Assembly: GCA_011009095.1 (NCBI GenBank)
Contig: VTPC01090683.1
Location: 32,591-96,590 of the forward strand
DNA from: Ignelater luminosus
Taxonomy: Eukaryota; Arthropoda; Insecta; Coleoptera; Elateridae
Direction: 5' to 3'
DNA: 64,000 bases
Below, piece by piece: positions 36,394 to 45,962 of the stretch. Made by a program: the position numbers and the translations under genes. Every line of letters begins with the position of its first letter. Position 1 is the first letter of the stretch. Below the pieces are notes generated by a model, which had not been told where the DNA came from, searched no databases, and saw only the letters and a list, made by a program, of their open reading frames with translations.

Positions 36394-37687
36394 CGAGGGT
36401 GGTCTGAAAAGTTTCCGACCTCAACGTGAAGATGGCAGCACTCGTAAATAAAAGCTACTGAATTTCGTTGTTCATCTGTTGACAGTTACTCACCAAAGTT
36501 TCAGCCATTTTGGACGCGCAGTTTTTATGTAACAGTCGTTTGAGTGAGTTGATGAGAGTTTTTTTGTGAAAATGGACAAAATCGAGTATCGAGCTGTCAT
36601 TAAATATTTGTTTTTGAAAGGCAATACGCCTTCGCAAATAAAAGATGAGTTGGATTCTGTGTATGGGGACTCTGCACCATCATTTACCACAGTGAAATTT
36701 TGGGCTGCTGAATTTAAACGTGGCCGTAAGAGCTTGGGAGACGATGAACGTTCGGGACGTCCAAAAACTGCGACTACCGACGAAAACATCGCCAAAGTTC
36801 ACCAAATGGTGCTAGACGACCGCCGAATTAAAGTGAGAGAGATAGCAGAGGTTATGAACATGTTAAAAGAACGTGTTTGTCACATATTAAATCAACATTT
36901 AGGCATGAGAAAGCTGTCCGCGCGTTGGGTGCCGCGTTTGCTCTCGTTAGACCAAAAACGTGTTCGAATCAATATTTCCAACGCTCTTTTGGCGCCGTTT
37001 AGGCGAAATAAATCCGAGTTTTGGCGCCGATTAATTACTGTAGATGAAACTTGGATACACCATTATACGCCCGAAACAAAAATACAGTCCAAACAGTGGA
37101 CTGCAAAGGGGGAACCGGCTCCAAAAAAAGCAAAAACTGTTTTTTCGGCTGGGAAAGTGATGGCGACTGCTCTTTTGGGATAGTCATGGAGTTATTTTAA
37201 TCGATTATCTACAAAAAGGAAAAACCATTACAGGAGCATACTATGCATCATTACTTGACAAGCTGAAGGCAGAACTTGCGAAGAAACGGCCACATTTGCA
37301 GAAAAAGTAAATCCTGTTTCACCAAGACAACGCACCGTCTCACACCTCAGCGGTTGCCATGGCGAAAATCCACGAATTACGGTTTGAACTGCTTGACCAT
37401 CCGCCTTACTCACCAGATCTAGCCCCAAGCGACTTCTTTTTGTTCCCTCATCTAAAAATTGCGCTCGGAGGACAAAGATTTTCGTCAAATGAAGAGGCAA
37501 TCACCTTCGTGAACAATTATTTTGCAGAGAAAAATGCCGAGTACTATTTGGACGGGTTACAGAGATGGGAGCATCGCTGGGAGAAGTGTGTAGAGTTACA
37601 AGGAGACTATGTTGAAAAATAAAAAAAAATTTTCAGAAAAAATGTCTTGTATCTTTGTTAGGTCGGAAACTTTTCAGACCACCCTCG
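36394..37687 (+). mobile_element. mariner element, structurally complete
   Basis: Perfect 28-base terminal inverted repeats (36394-36421, starting CGAGGGTGGTCTGAAAAG, and 37660-37687) are flanked by TA target duplications (36392-36393 and 37688-37689). The length of 1294 bp is typical of mariner. The ends are identical to each other, so the insertion is relatively young compared with the one at 8637, although its transposase is already disabled. Confidence 0.97.
36572..37622 (+). pseudogene. mariner D,D34D transposase, two lesions
   Basis: A cut-and-paste transposase of about 350 residues starting at MDKIEYRAVIKYLFLKGN. The N-terminal half contains two HTH regions (to about residue 110) with the GRPKTATTDENI linker. 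Catalytic residues: Asp in TVDETW (37043), Asp in FHQDNAPSH (37326) and Asp in APSDFF (37431). The last two are separated by 34 residues, the mariner signature. The WVPRLL and YSPDLAPSDFF motifs are intact and the protein ends QGDYVEK. Lesions: one extra base near 37165-37175 shifts the frame (ends at 37183), and a TAA interrupts the second part at about 37307-37309, a few codons before FHQDN. Otherwise the frame is clean, so decay is recent. Confidence 0.95.
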
Positions 37688-37689
37688 TA

Positions 37690-39350
37690 GTACAATACAG
37701 CGTGCTTCAAGAACTTACCCGTCTATACACTCAAGCCTCTTTATTATACTGATGTAACGTCCGCAATTGGCGCTCTGAATTTGCTATAAATTGAATCTTG
37801 ATTTGAATATTTGAATTAAAAAATAGCTTTGGATAAAATAATGTAAAATTTATCTCCCATACCTTTATCACTAGTCAAGACATTTATTCTTAAAACAGAA
37901 TGCTTTTTATATGGCCACCCGGTATATATAATAGTTCTTTATGAAACGCCCGACCAGCCACATTGTAGTTTGCCGTATTGCACAGGGTATTAACAAAATA
38001 TTTTATTTTAAATTGTAGTTGTTAATTTCAACTTGTCACATCTAAACAATTTTAATGTCAGCAGCTTTCATATATTATTTATACAAATGTTTTGTTGGTA
38101 TAGATTAAAAAAAAAGTTTGCATTTGTAAAAAATTTAGAGCATGCATCCTGTATTTATTAAAAATAATGCTATTTTCAAAAGAAAAAACATTCCATTTAT
38201 TCTAAAATAATATAAATGCAAAAATTGGACGATATACTTTAAATTGGCGTGTTAAATTGCAACATTAACCAACATGCTACAGCATTCCAGTAATCTAACA
38301 ATTAACATAAACCAGCATCAGTTAATTACTAGCATGTAGTTTCTGTATTAATTGTAAGTTGAGCAAGAAACAGTCTTTTAAACGAGATATCACATTCAAG
38401 ATGGATGAACTAACTGTTAAAGGTCAGTACAGCAAAAGCTGAATTTATGTGTTTGTAGAATCGAAGTAATGCAGTCGTTCGCGACATTTGTTCTATTTTC
38501 CTTTGCCAAGTAGAACATGTCATTGATGAAAAATTGTTCATATGAGCTATTGGTTATTATTTGTGCACACTTATCTTAAAACTGAAAGATAGCATTTTAA
38601 CAAAGAATACATCTAAATACTTATCAAACTATAATAATAGTAAGCATTTATTACTTGGAATGACCATTGTACTATAAATACTTCACTTTGTTCATATATC
38701 ATAACAAGTCTCATATACACCTGACTTGTTGACAGTTCCTGTATTTCTACTTGCCAAGTGGAACTTTGGATCAATAGAAGGATGTTAGTTACTCTTCACC
38801 GACTTCTCCTATAATAATACTTTTAATGATGTTTAGAACTTTTTCTCTCTTTAAGTGATCGATAACGGTTATGGTAAAATATTATCTTTTCATCGGTAAG
38901 CTACCTGAGAACGACAGAATGTAGATTTGTCACGAAATGCAGTTTTATTTTATTACTGCATAAAGTCACATTTGTATGGATTTTCCGTTGTAAACCTCTA
39001 TTATTGAGTACGTAGTATTGAAAAACTAGTGTAAGTAAAGACAAATGGAAAACTGAAAGAAAATAAATAATTCTTGGTTATAATGTATGTAAATAGACAA
39101 TGGAAATATCTGACAGATTTATTGAAAATATACCGTTAAAGGTAGGATTTCCAATCAGACACTTAAAGCACTGCTACAAAGAAATTGCGGGTTTCTCTTA
39201 TCTTATAAGCGTATTTAAAAGCGTTTAATTGCGAATGATGTACATGACTGCGTATTGACTGCTTCTGTAGCATTCTAGACGCAAACATACATACATAAGC
39301 GAATTGTGTTTTTTTAATGCTAATTTATAAATAATTAAAATAATGTGTAG
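37690..39350. other. AT-rich non-coding stretch
   Basis: No gene recognised. A lone MITE-type terminus, CCACCCGGTATATA, is at about 37914-37927. Confidence 0.45.
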
Positions 39351-39503
39351 GCTAAATCTTACTTTACGCCTGTGGAAGATGAGACCCTTATAGAAGGGGC
39401 GTCAGAACATCCCGCTCTTTATGATGTCCGCAATGTAAATTACAAGAATTACATGGTGTGGGTGAATATTTGGAAAGAAATCTCTGCTCAAAATTTGAAG
39501 TAG
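39351..39503 (+). pseudogene. MADF-domain-like fragment
   Basis: A 50-codon frame between stops contains VEDETLIEGASEHPALYDVR and, shortly after, NYKNYMVWVNIWKEISAQN. The pattern 'LI..V..HP.LYD....YKN......W..I' is the N-terminal half of the MADF (Myb/SANT-like) DNA-binding domain, a family expanded in insects and also carried by Harbinger-type transposons. It stops at 39501-39503, where a full domain would continue for about 40 more residues. No ATG precedes it. It could be a single exon with a GTAGGA donor at about 39500, or a transposon relic. Confidence 0.45.
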
Positions 39504-40018
39504 GACACATCACAAACTCACCACACAAGGTCAATTATTTTGTACTAATATACAGCTGAGTTGCAGCTTCTGCAGTTGATATACTTAGACTTGAACCAAG
39601 CGGTTGTTTTGACATAACTGTCAAATGTTTATTCTTTATTGGCTAGATAAAATCAGTAGGGGTGCACGTGAAACAATTGCATACAGCGCTTATTGTAAAT
39701 ATCTTGACTGCTTGAACCTATAAAATAAACTTAGAAAAGTATATGGTATATGGATAAACCAAGCCTATTTTCACTTTAGTAACTGTGGCCAACGATATCA
39801 GCAGATAGCAGTTCTTGAAAATAAAACAAAAAAAACTAACAGTTGAAATTATACAATTAATTGACTCATGTATATGCGTTTACGAAGACCATCCTAATTC
39901 AAAAACGTTTACAAAATGTTACAACTCCTCCTTTTAATTACGTCTTCTAAGAAGTATCACGTCAAATTTCAAGTTTTGAGCAGATTTAGGAATTATACAA
40001 AATATACAAGGCTCAGCG

Positions 40019-40333
40019 TTATATGTACATGTGAAGCCAACCTAGAAACAGAATATTCTTGTCAAGGTACAGAACGAACATTGCCGTTGTTTTAAATTGG
40101 TCTGATCCCTCAAAACCTTCCTGAATTGCAAAACCTCCTGCCCGTATCAGCGACATTACATTTTCTGCTAGTGATTGCATATTTACATCGTATTCATAAA
40201 AACGTTGATCAATTTGCTCAAGAAAACCATCGCAAAGTATACTGTGCAAACAACATGACTCGGTACCTAGGAAATCGGTAGTCTTGGACAGGAGTGCTGT
40301 AGAAGTATAGAATACTCTAAATACTTGGGATAA
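40019..40333 (-). CDS. unassigned open frame with coding-like composition
   Basis: About 105 codons are open on the minus strand without a stop, the first ATG coming at 40249. The upstream part reads VFYTSTALLSKTTDFLGTES, then HSILCDGFLEQIDQRFYEYD, SLAENVMSLIRAGGF and SDQFKTTAMFVLYLDKN. The composition is acidic and balanced, unlike AT-noise frames in this window, so it may be an exon or a transposon relic. No family is recognised and no close-by splice partner was found. Confidence 0.3.
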   Translation of the reverse strand, partial: LSQVFRVFYTSTALLSKTTDFLGTESCCLHSILCDGFLEQIDQRFYEYDVNMQSLAENVMSLIRAGGFAIQEGFEGSDQFKTTAMFVLYLDKNILFLGWLHMYI

Positions 40334-41350
40334 TATGTAATGTCATTTGCAAATAGATAAAAACTGGCCATTCTCGTTTATTAAATCTTTAGTTGGAAGT
40401 ATCTTCAATTTATTTAAACACGCGCGTGGCTCTTTTTAAAAATTGTGCAAATTTCGTGAAACTGTATCGGCTAAACGTTGTTTCGAGTTGAGCTTGTTTT
40501 AATAGGTAAATCTACATCTAATTTCCACCATGCGATGTGTTTATATACCATCCTTGTGTGATCCCGTCTTTAAAGGGACATCTGCGGATTCGGAAATTTT
40601 GCTGCCTTGGTATCCTACAAATTTTAACGGACAAAGAACAGAGAGGGGTGTCGTTTCGCTATTCTTATTCCACTTATGTTTAGTACTGTTGCGCCAAGCT
40701 AGGTGTGACTTTTAGTTGATGCGTAAAATACATTCCGCCGCAAAAATCATAACGTTGCGTTGAAGAATTATTAAAGCCTAGTGATAGTGGTTTTTTGGGC
40801 TATTTGCGTTTTTCTAATCGGAGATATTTTAAGAATTTTTGCGAGTAAATAGGAGTAATATTCCACGTCGTCATTTTGTGGGTAAAGTAGTGTTCACTTC
40901 AAGTGTGTTCAATTAAATTTGGGTTTGTGTGTACACGATATTACCCTTATTTTGGTTTGAAAGATCTAGTAAACATCGATTGCGTTTGCGTGTATTGAAC
41001 TTTCGTTGATGGAAAGTTGTTGCTTGGTAATCATCCCGTTTTAAATGCTACTGACAGTGGTGAACACCTGTTTTGTAACTGTGTGTACACGTGCATACCG
41101 GCGTTTGTGCTTAAACAATTCTTCGTCATTAAAAAAAATACATTTCTATAGGCTGTACCGTGTATTGAAACACGAGAGGGTCATTGACCACCCCGTCGAC
41201 CGCATATGTCAAATAAATTTGAGAAATCACCGTCTTGGGTTCAGGTCTGGTTGGGCCTCCCGTCGAGTCTAGATACCAACCGCATAATTAAATTTAAGGT
41301 AATTCTAAGTTAATAGTTTTATTTTTTACCTTGTTCTTGTCTATTATATA

Positions 41351-42133
41351 CAGGGTTAGCCGAAAGTCTGGAAACAGTCTTATTGTAGCAATATCGATAG
41401 AATTAGCGGAATAATAAACCTTGGAGGTATATTACACTATCTTGTCTACATTTCAACAGATAAAAAAAATAATTCAATTATCCAGTTTCGCGTAATTAAT
41501 ATCAACTTTTAATTTTTAAATGGCACCCTACTATTTGGATGACGTTTTCTAAGTCTGCATCAAATTCTAGATACGACAATAAAGAAAAAAATTAAATAAA
41601 ATAATTCGCTTCGCTATAATAAATTAATAAAGTTTGCAGTTTTAGTGTATTTAGCCCTGTTAATAGGCGGAGCCATTATGATTTTTTTTAGTGTATTGTG
41701 CTCCGCCTACATCATCTAGCTGCGTCCTATAGGTGGGGAGTTGGAATGCAACACTTAAGAGGTAGAGTAATACGGGTCATTAACAACGGCTGTCAGTTTA
41801 GTATCATAATGGCTCCGCCTATTAACAGGACTAAATAATCTAAAACAGCAAACCTTATTAATTTATTATAGCGAAACGAATTATTTCATTTTATTTTTTC
41901 TTCCCCTTCGTATCTAGAATTTAATGCAAATTTAGAAAATGTCATTAAAATATTGGGGCGCCATTTAAAAATTAAAAGTTCATATCAATTACGCGAAACT
42001 GGATAATTGAATTGATTTTTTTACCTGTCACAATGTAGATAAGATAGTGTAATATACCCCCAAGGTTTATTATTCCGCAAATTCTATCCATAGTGCTGCA
42101 ATTAGACTGTTTCCAGACTTTTGGCTAACCCTG
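41351..42133. mobile_element. 783-bp palindromic MITE, TA target site
   Basis: Ends CAGGGTTAGCC (41351) and GGCTAACCCTG (to 42133) are flanked by TA (41349-41350, 42134-42135). Each arm is about 330 bases and the two match closely: TCTGGAAACAGTCT against AGACTGTTTCCAGA; TCCAGTTTCGCGTAATT against AATTACGCGAAACTGGA; CTATAATAAATTAATAA against its complement. The unpaired centre is about 41695-41810. There is no coding sequence. It would form a very long hairpin if transcribed. Confidence 0.9.
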
Positions 42134-43188
42134 TATAATTAGCTACATCGATAGTTTTTGTGTGTAAATTTTACAACGATTTACCCGAGTTTAAAGCTAA
42201 AATTACATAGGATCAATAAGTTTAGTGCACTAAACGTTTCTTATCTTTTGAGTTAAATGAAAGCTTTTGGCTTCTTTTGGTTTTTTATTACTACAATTCA
42301 TGTGATTTAAATTTATTATTGACAATGTGGCAACATTAGTACTTTTATATTCATTTCATGGTCTTTGGCATACTGATTTGTTTTTGTCAAAGTTTATTGT
42401 TCTTTTATGAAACTTTTAGGTAGTGTAAATTTATTTGTGTGCCTTGACGATTTCGCACAGCTACTGTGAACCAGATATTTGGACCAGTGAAAGACGAACT
42501 GAATAAGTAATTTTGTTTGTTTTATGAGCAAAATTTAGATTCATCATTACGAACTGGAATGGTTGACAACCATCGTTTGCTTTGTGTGAATTTATCGTGT
42601 AAGCTAAGTTGAGCAAACCTCTGCGAATTGTTTGAGCAAAAATATTAAGACTAAGATATTCTAAACTTTAATGTTTAAAAAGAGCCCAGAGTATAGAGTG
42701 TTTATTGCTATCAGGGCGTTTTATATACCAGGTGTATACCTATGAAATGAGACTTTCAGCTATTAGACCACAGATGTCGCTAGGAGTATTTTTAAACTGT
42801 CCCAAATGTCTTATTTTTTTCGTCTGTTATCTGTCAACAATATTCAATTCATTGTTTGTGATGTTTCATACAACAACGGATTTTGTTCGCTCTTAAAAAT
42901 GTCGAATTTCTTGCCTTCAAACTACGATTTGCAGACATCGTTGATTTTCTGTTATCAATTGAAGAAAAACGCTTCTCAAGCTCATCAAATGCTTATAGAA
43001 GCTTACGGTGGACATGCTCTAAGCAGAGCACAGTGCTTCAGGTGGTTTGAAAAATTCCGAAGTGGTGATTTTATCGTGGAGAACGAGGAACGTGGCCGGC
43101 CACCGAAAAAGTTTGAGGACACCGAATTGCAAGCATTGTTGAATGAAGATGATGGTCAAACGCAAGAAATGATGGCAGAGCAGTTGGG

Positions 43189-44038
43189 NNNNNNNNNNNN
43201 NNNNNNNNNNNNNNNNNNNNNNNNNNNNNNNNNNNNNNNNNNNNNNNNNNNNNNNNNNNNNNNNNNNNNNNNNNNNNNNNNNNNNNNNNNNNNNNNNNNN
43301 NNNNNNNNNNNNNNNNNNNNNNNNNNNNNNNNNNNNNNNNNNNNNNNNNNNNNNNNNNNNNNNNNNNNNNNNNNNNNNNNNNNNNNNNNNNNNNNNNNNN
43401 NNNNNNNNNNNNNNNNNNNNNNNNNNNNNNNNNNNNNNNNNNNNNNNNNNNNNNNNNNNNNNNNNNNNNNNNNNNNNNNNNNNNNNNNNNNNNNNNNNNN
43501 NNNNNNNNNNNNNNNNNNNNNNNNNNNNNNNNNNNNNNNNNNNNNNNNNNNNNNNNNNNNNNNNNNNNNNNNNNNNNNNNNNNNNNNNNNNNNNNNNNNN
43601 NNNNNNNNNNNNNNNNNNNNNNNNNNNNNNNNNNNNNNNNNNNNNNNNNNNNNNNNNNNNNNNNNNNNNNNNNNNNNNNNNNNNNNNNNNNNNNNNNNNN
43701 NNNNNNNNNNNNNNNNNNNNNNNNNNNNNNNNNNNNNNNNNNNNNNNNNNNNNNNNNNNNNNNNNNNNNNNNNNNNNNNNNNNNNNNNNNNNNNNNNNNN
43801 NNNNNNNNNNNNNNNNNNNNNNNNNNNNNNNNNNNNNNNNNNNNNNNNNNNNNNNNNNNNNNNNNNNNNNNNNNNNNNNNNNNNNNNNNNNNNNNNNNNN
43901 NNNNNNNNNNNNNNNNNNNNNNNNNNNNNNNNNNNNNNNNNNNNNNNNNNNNNNNNNNNNNNNNNNNNNNNNNNNNNNNNNNNNNNNNNNNNNNNNNNNN
44001 NNNNNNNNNNNNNNNNNNNNNNNNNNNNNNNNNNNNNN
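43189..44038. other. assembly gap (850 N)
   Basis: Unsequenced bases inside the second mariner. Open frames spanning it on both strands are artefacts. Confidence 1.
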
Positions 44039-44081
44039 TCTCTTGCTGCCTTTCAGTCAGTTCATGCGGCACCCATCTTCC
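44039..44081 (-). other. inverted transposase fragment at gap edge
   Basis: On the minus strand these bases encode GRWVPHELTERQQE, the well-conserved WVPHEL region that belongs near the middle of the same transposase. It abuts the plus-strand DYHLF segment with no linker. Confidence 0.85.
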
Positions 44082-44464
44082 GATTATCATTTGTTTGCAT
44101 CGATGGGCCACGCACTTTCCGAGCAGCGCTTCAATTCTCACGAAGAAGCCAAAAAATGGCTCGATGATTGGTTTGCGGCCAAAGACGGCAAATGTTTTTG
44201 GCGCGGCATTCACAAATTGCCTGAGAGATGGGTAAAATGTGTCGCTAGCGATAGCTATTATTTTGAAGATTAAATTTGTAACCATTTTTTGTTAATAAAC
44301 GTTTAAAATTGAAAAAGAAAGTCTCATTTCATAGATATACACCTGGTAAGCAGAAGTATAGAATGCTTTTTGGTGAGAAACCACAAGGAGAATGTGATAA
44401 TTTTGTCATGGTTTCAAGCGCCCATACTAATTTTGCCATTCTAAATTTACTAGTGGATTTACCT

Positions 44465-44900
44465 TTTATTGAATCTTAATTTATTTTATGTTTGGTTACT
44501 TTGGCAACCTCCCCTTCTCCAACGTATTGAGCTGCTGCGTGAACGATCTTAGTCTGAGTGAACATTAGGTCACTTTTTCCGGTTTTGCCTATTCCAACTA
44601 AAACAAATGCATTTTCCAATACCCTTCTTGTTTGACACAGTCAGTAATTACAATTTGCTTTGAAATAATCTTCCATTGCTTGTTGATTCGTCATATGCTT
44701 TCTGAGTCTAAAGAATTTATCTTTTACAAGAAGGTGGGGTAGGACTATAGCCGATCCGAAAAAATTTTTTTCACCTGGAAAATCGAACGTTTTGGATCGA
44801 ATTTAGCGTCTTATAGTGGATTTTTTGATACTATCAGCTTTCTTTCCGTAAACACCAATGCCAATAACATTAAATTAAAATTAGCATCGACCATAGGCTA
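44465..44900 (-). pseudogene. PIF/Harbinger (HARBI1-like) transposase remnant
   Basis: Read on the minus strand: VLLA.. and VIGIGVYGKKADSIKKS near 44870-44810 (the 'D..G..G...D' region of DDE_Tnp_4), then KDKFFRLRKHMTNQQAMEDY near 44730-44670 and CQTRRVLENAF near 44640-44610, a strong match to the R.RR.VENAFG signature near the C-terminus. A 49-codon stretch from TRRVLENAF to KHKIN is open. One stop sits before LCQTRR. The N-terminus and target-site duplications were not found. Confidence 0.55.
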
Positions 44901-45884
44901 GCAACACAATCGAGAAAAGGTCCTATAATTTCTTTCTTTTGGACATAATATTCTAATATGTTTGCCGAGAACGGTTTCGATGCAATTTGGAAAATTCCAT
45001 TTCAGATGAGTCACTGTAGGTTGAGAAAGAAATATAGGCACCAGTCTTGTACAATTGCTTTCAGTACCTGACAAACGATAATACTAAAATACAAACAATA
45101 ATGACCGGAATCTAGCCACGTACCTGAAACAAAATGCTTGTTTTGAAAAACATGTAAGGTACATATGTCTTTGGACGTTGCGCCCAAACTCCTACGTCAG
45201 ACGTGTGTGCTTAGTTGCACATGGTTAATCCCACCTTCAGACATGCCGTGGTACTGGAGTTGCAGGTAGAATTCAAGGGTTGATTTAATATCGGTGAATA
45301 CTATTTTGTGGCAAATATAGCGTTATTGTGGCTATTGTACCGATTTGTTCAGTAACTTGTGTACAGATATCATGCCTTGAATTTTAGTGTAAATTCCGCG
45401 CCTAATCGTCTTACAAAACTTATGACTGATTGTCATCTTAATGTCTAATGACCGCCGTAGGCGTTGTTGAAATCATCCCAAAAAACTTTGGAGACTTAAG
45501 GACCCAGCACATATTTTGAAAAGCCTAGAACCATAGAGTAAATGTGAGGTATGGCTAAAAACTACTGACACTCTTCTTTTGTAAAATGAAAGTAAGTAGA
45601 ACGCCACTGACATTGAATTGTCCGTAACCGGACTCAATTTCTTAGTTATTTGCCATGAGTTATCTAAAGCAAACGTGTCTTTGTAGGCAAAAATTTCTTA
45701 TTTCAAAAATCTAACTTTTTAGAATTTCTCAGAGTAAGACGACACTTGAGTTTTCTAATACGGCCTTAAACAGAATAAAATAGTCGAGGTCTTGAAAAAC
45801 AACAGCAAATTAGTATTACTAAATACAAACAAAGTATAATATCTCTGAAAGAGCGTCTCCAACGAAACAGGTCATGGTACTGAC

Positions 45885-45962
45885 AGCTTTAGTCTTCATC
45901 AGGACAACACGCCAGACCACGTAGTTAGTAGTCTGAATCGAGAAATCCATCACATTTCTTGA
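45885..45962 (+). pseudogene. possible DDE transposase scrap (HQDN motif)
   Basis: A short frame SFSLHQDNTPDHVVSSLNRE ends at 45962. The hydrophobic-HQDN-P-H pattern is the second catalytic Asp block of Tc1/mariner-superfamily transposases. Nothing else of the gene is recognisable nearby. Confidence 0.35.

Larger units (their letters stand above)
42899..44273 (+). pseudogene. mariner transposase split by N gap
   Basis: The N-terminal part from ATG 42899 (MSNFLPSNYDL) to 43188 contains the HTH region (AYGGHALSRAQCFRWFEKF), the RGRPPKKFED linker and the start of the second HTH. The C-terminal part from 44082 reads DYHLFASMGHAL, EEAKKWLDDWFAAKD and HKLPERWVKC and ends at 44273 (SYYFED). The N-terminal and C-terminal visible frames are open. 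The catalytic first and second aspartates lie in the gap; the third is the D of DYHLF. The 43 bases at 44039-44081 are in inverted orientation, so the gene as assembled is not contiguous. Confidence 0.85.
42728..44346 (+). mobile_element. second mariner type (mori-like), interrupted by assembly gap
   Basis: Terminal inverted repeats of 30 bases (42728-42757, starting CCAGGTGTATACC; 44317-44346) match with one mismatch and are flanked by TA. The internal transposase resembles the mori/Bmmar-type mariners by memory of the family. The measured span of 1619 bp includes 850 Ns, whose true length is unknown; a normal element would be about 1.3 kb. Confidence 0.9.

Noticed and set aside
42806-44167. 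453-codon open frame on the plus strand
   Set aside because: Most of it is the run of Ns. Only the first part from 42899 is real transposase, and the last part is out of frame with the true C-terminus.
43071-44285. 404-codon open frame on the minus strand
   Set aside because: It is created by the N gap. Only the short WVPHEL segment is meaningful, and it reflects an inverted fragment.
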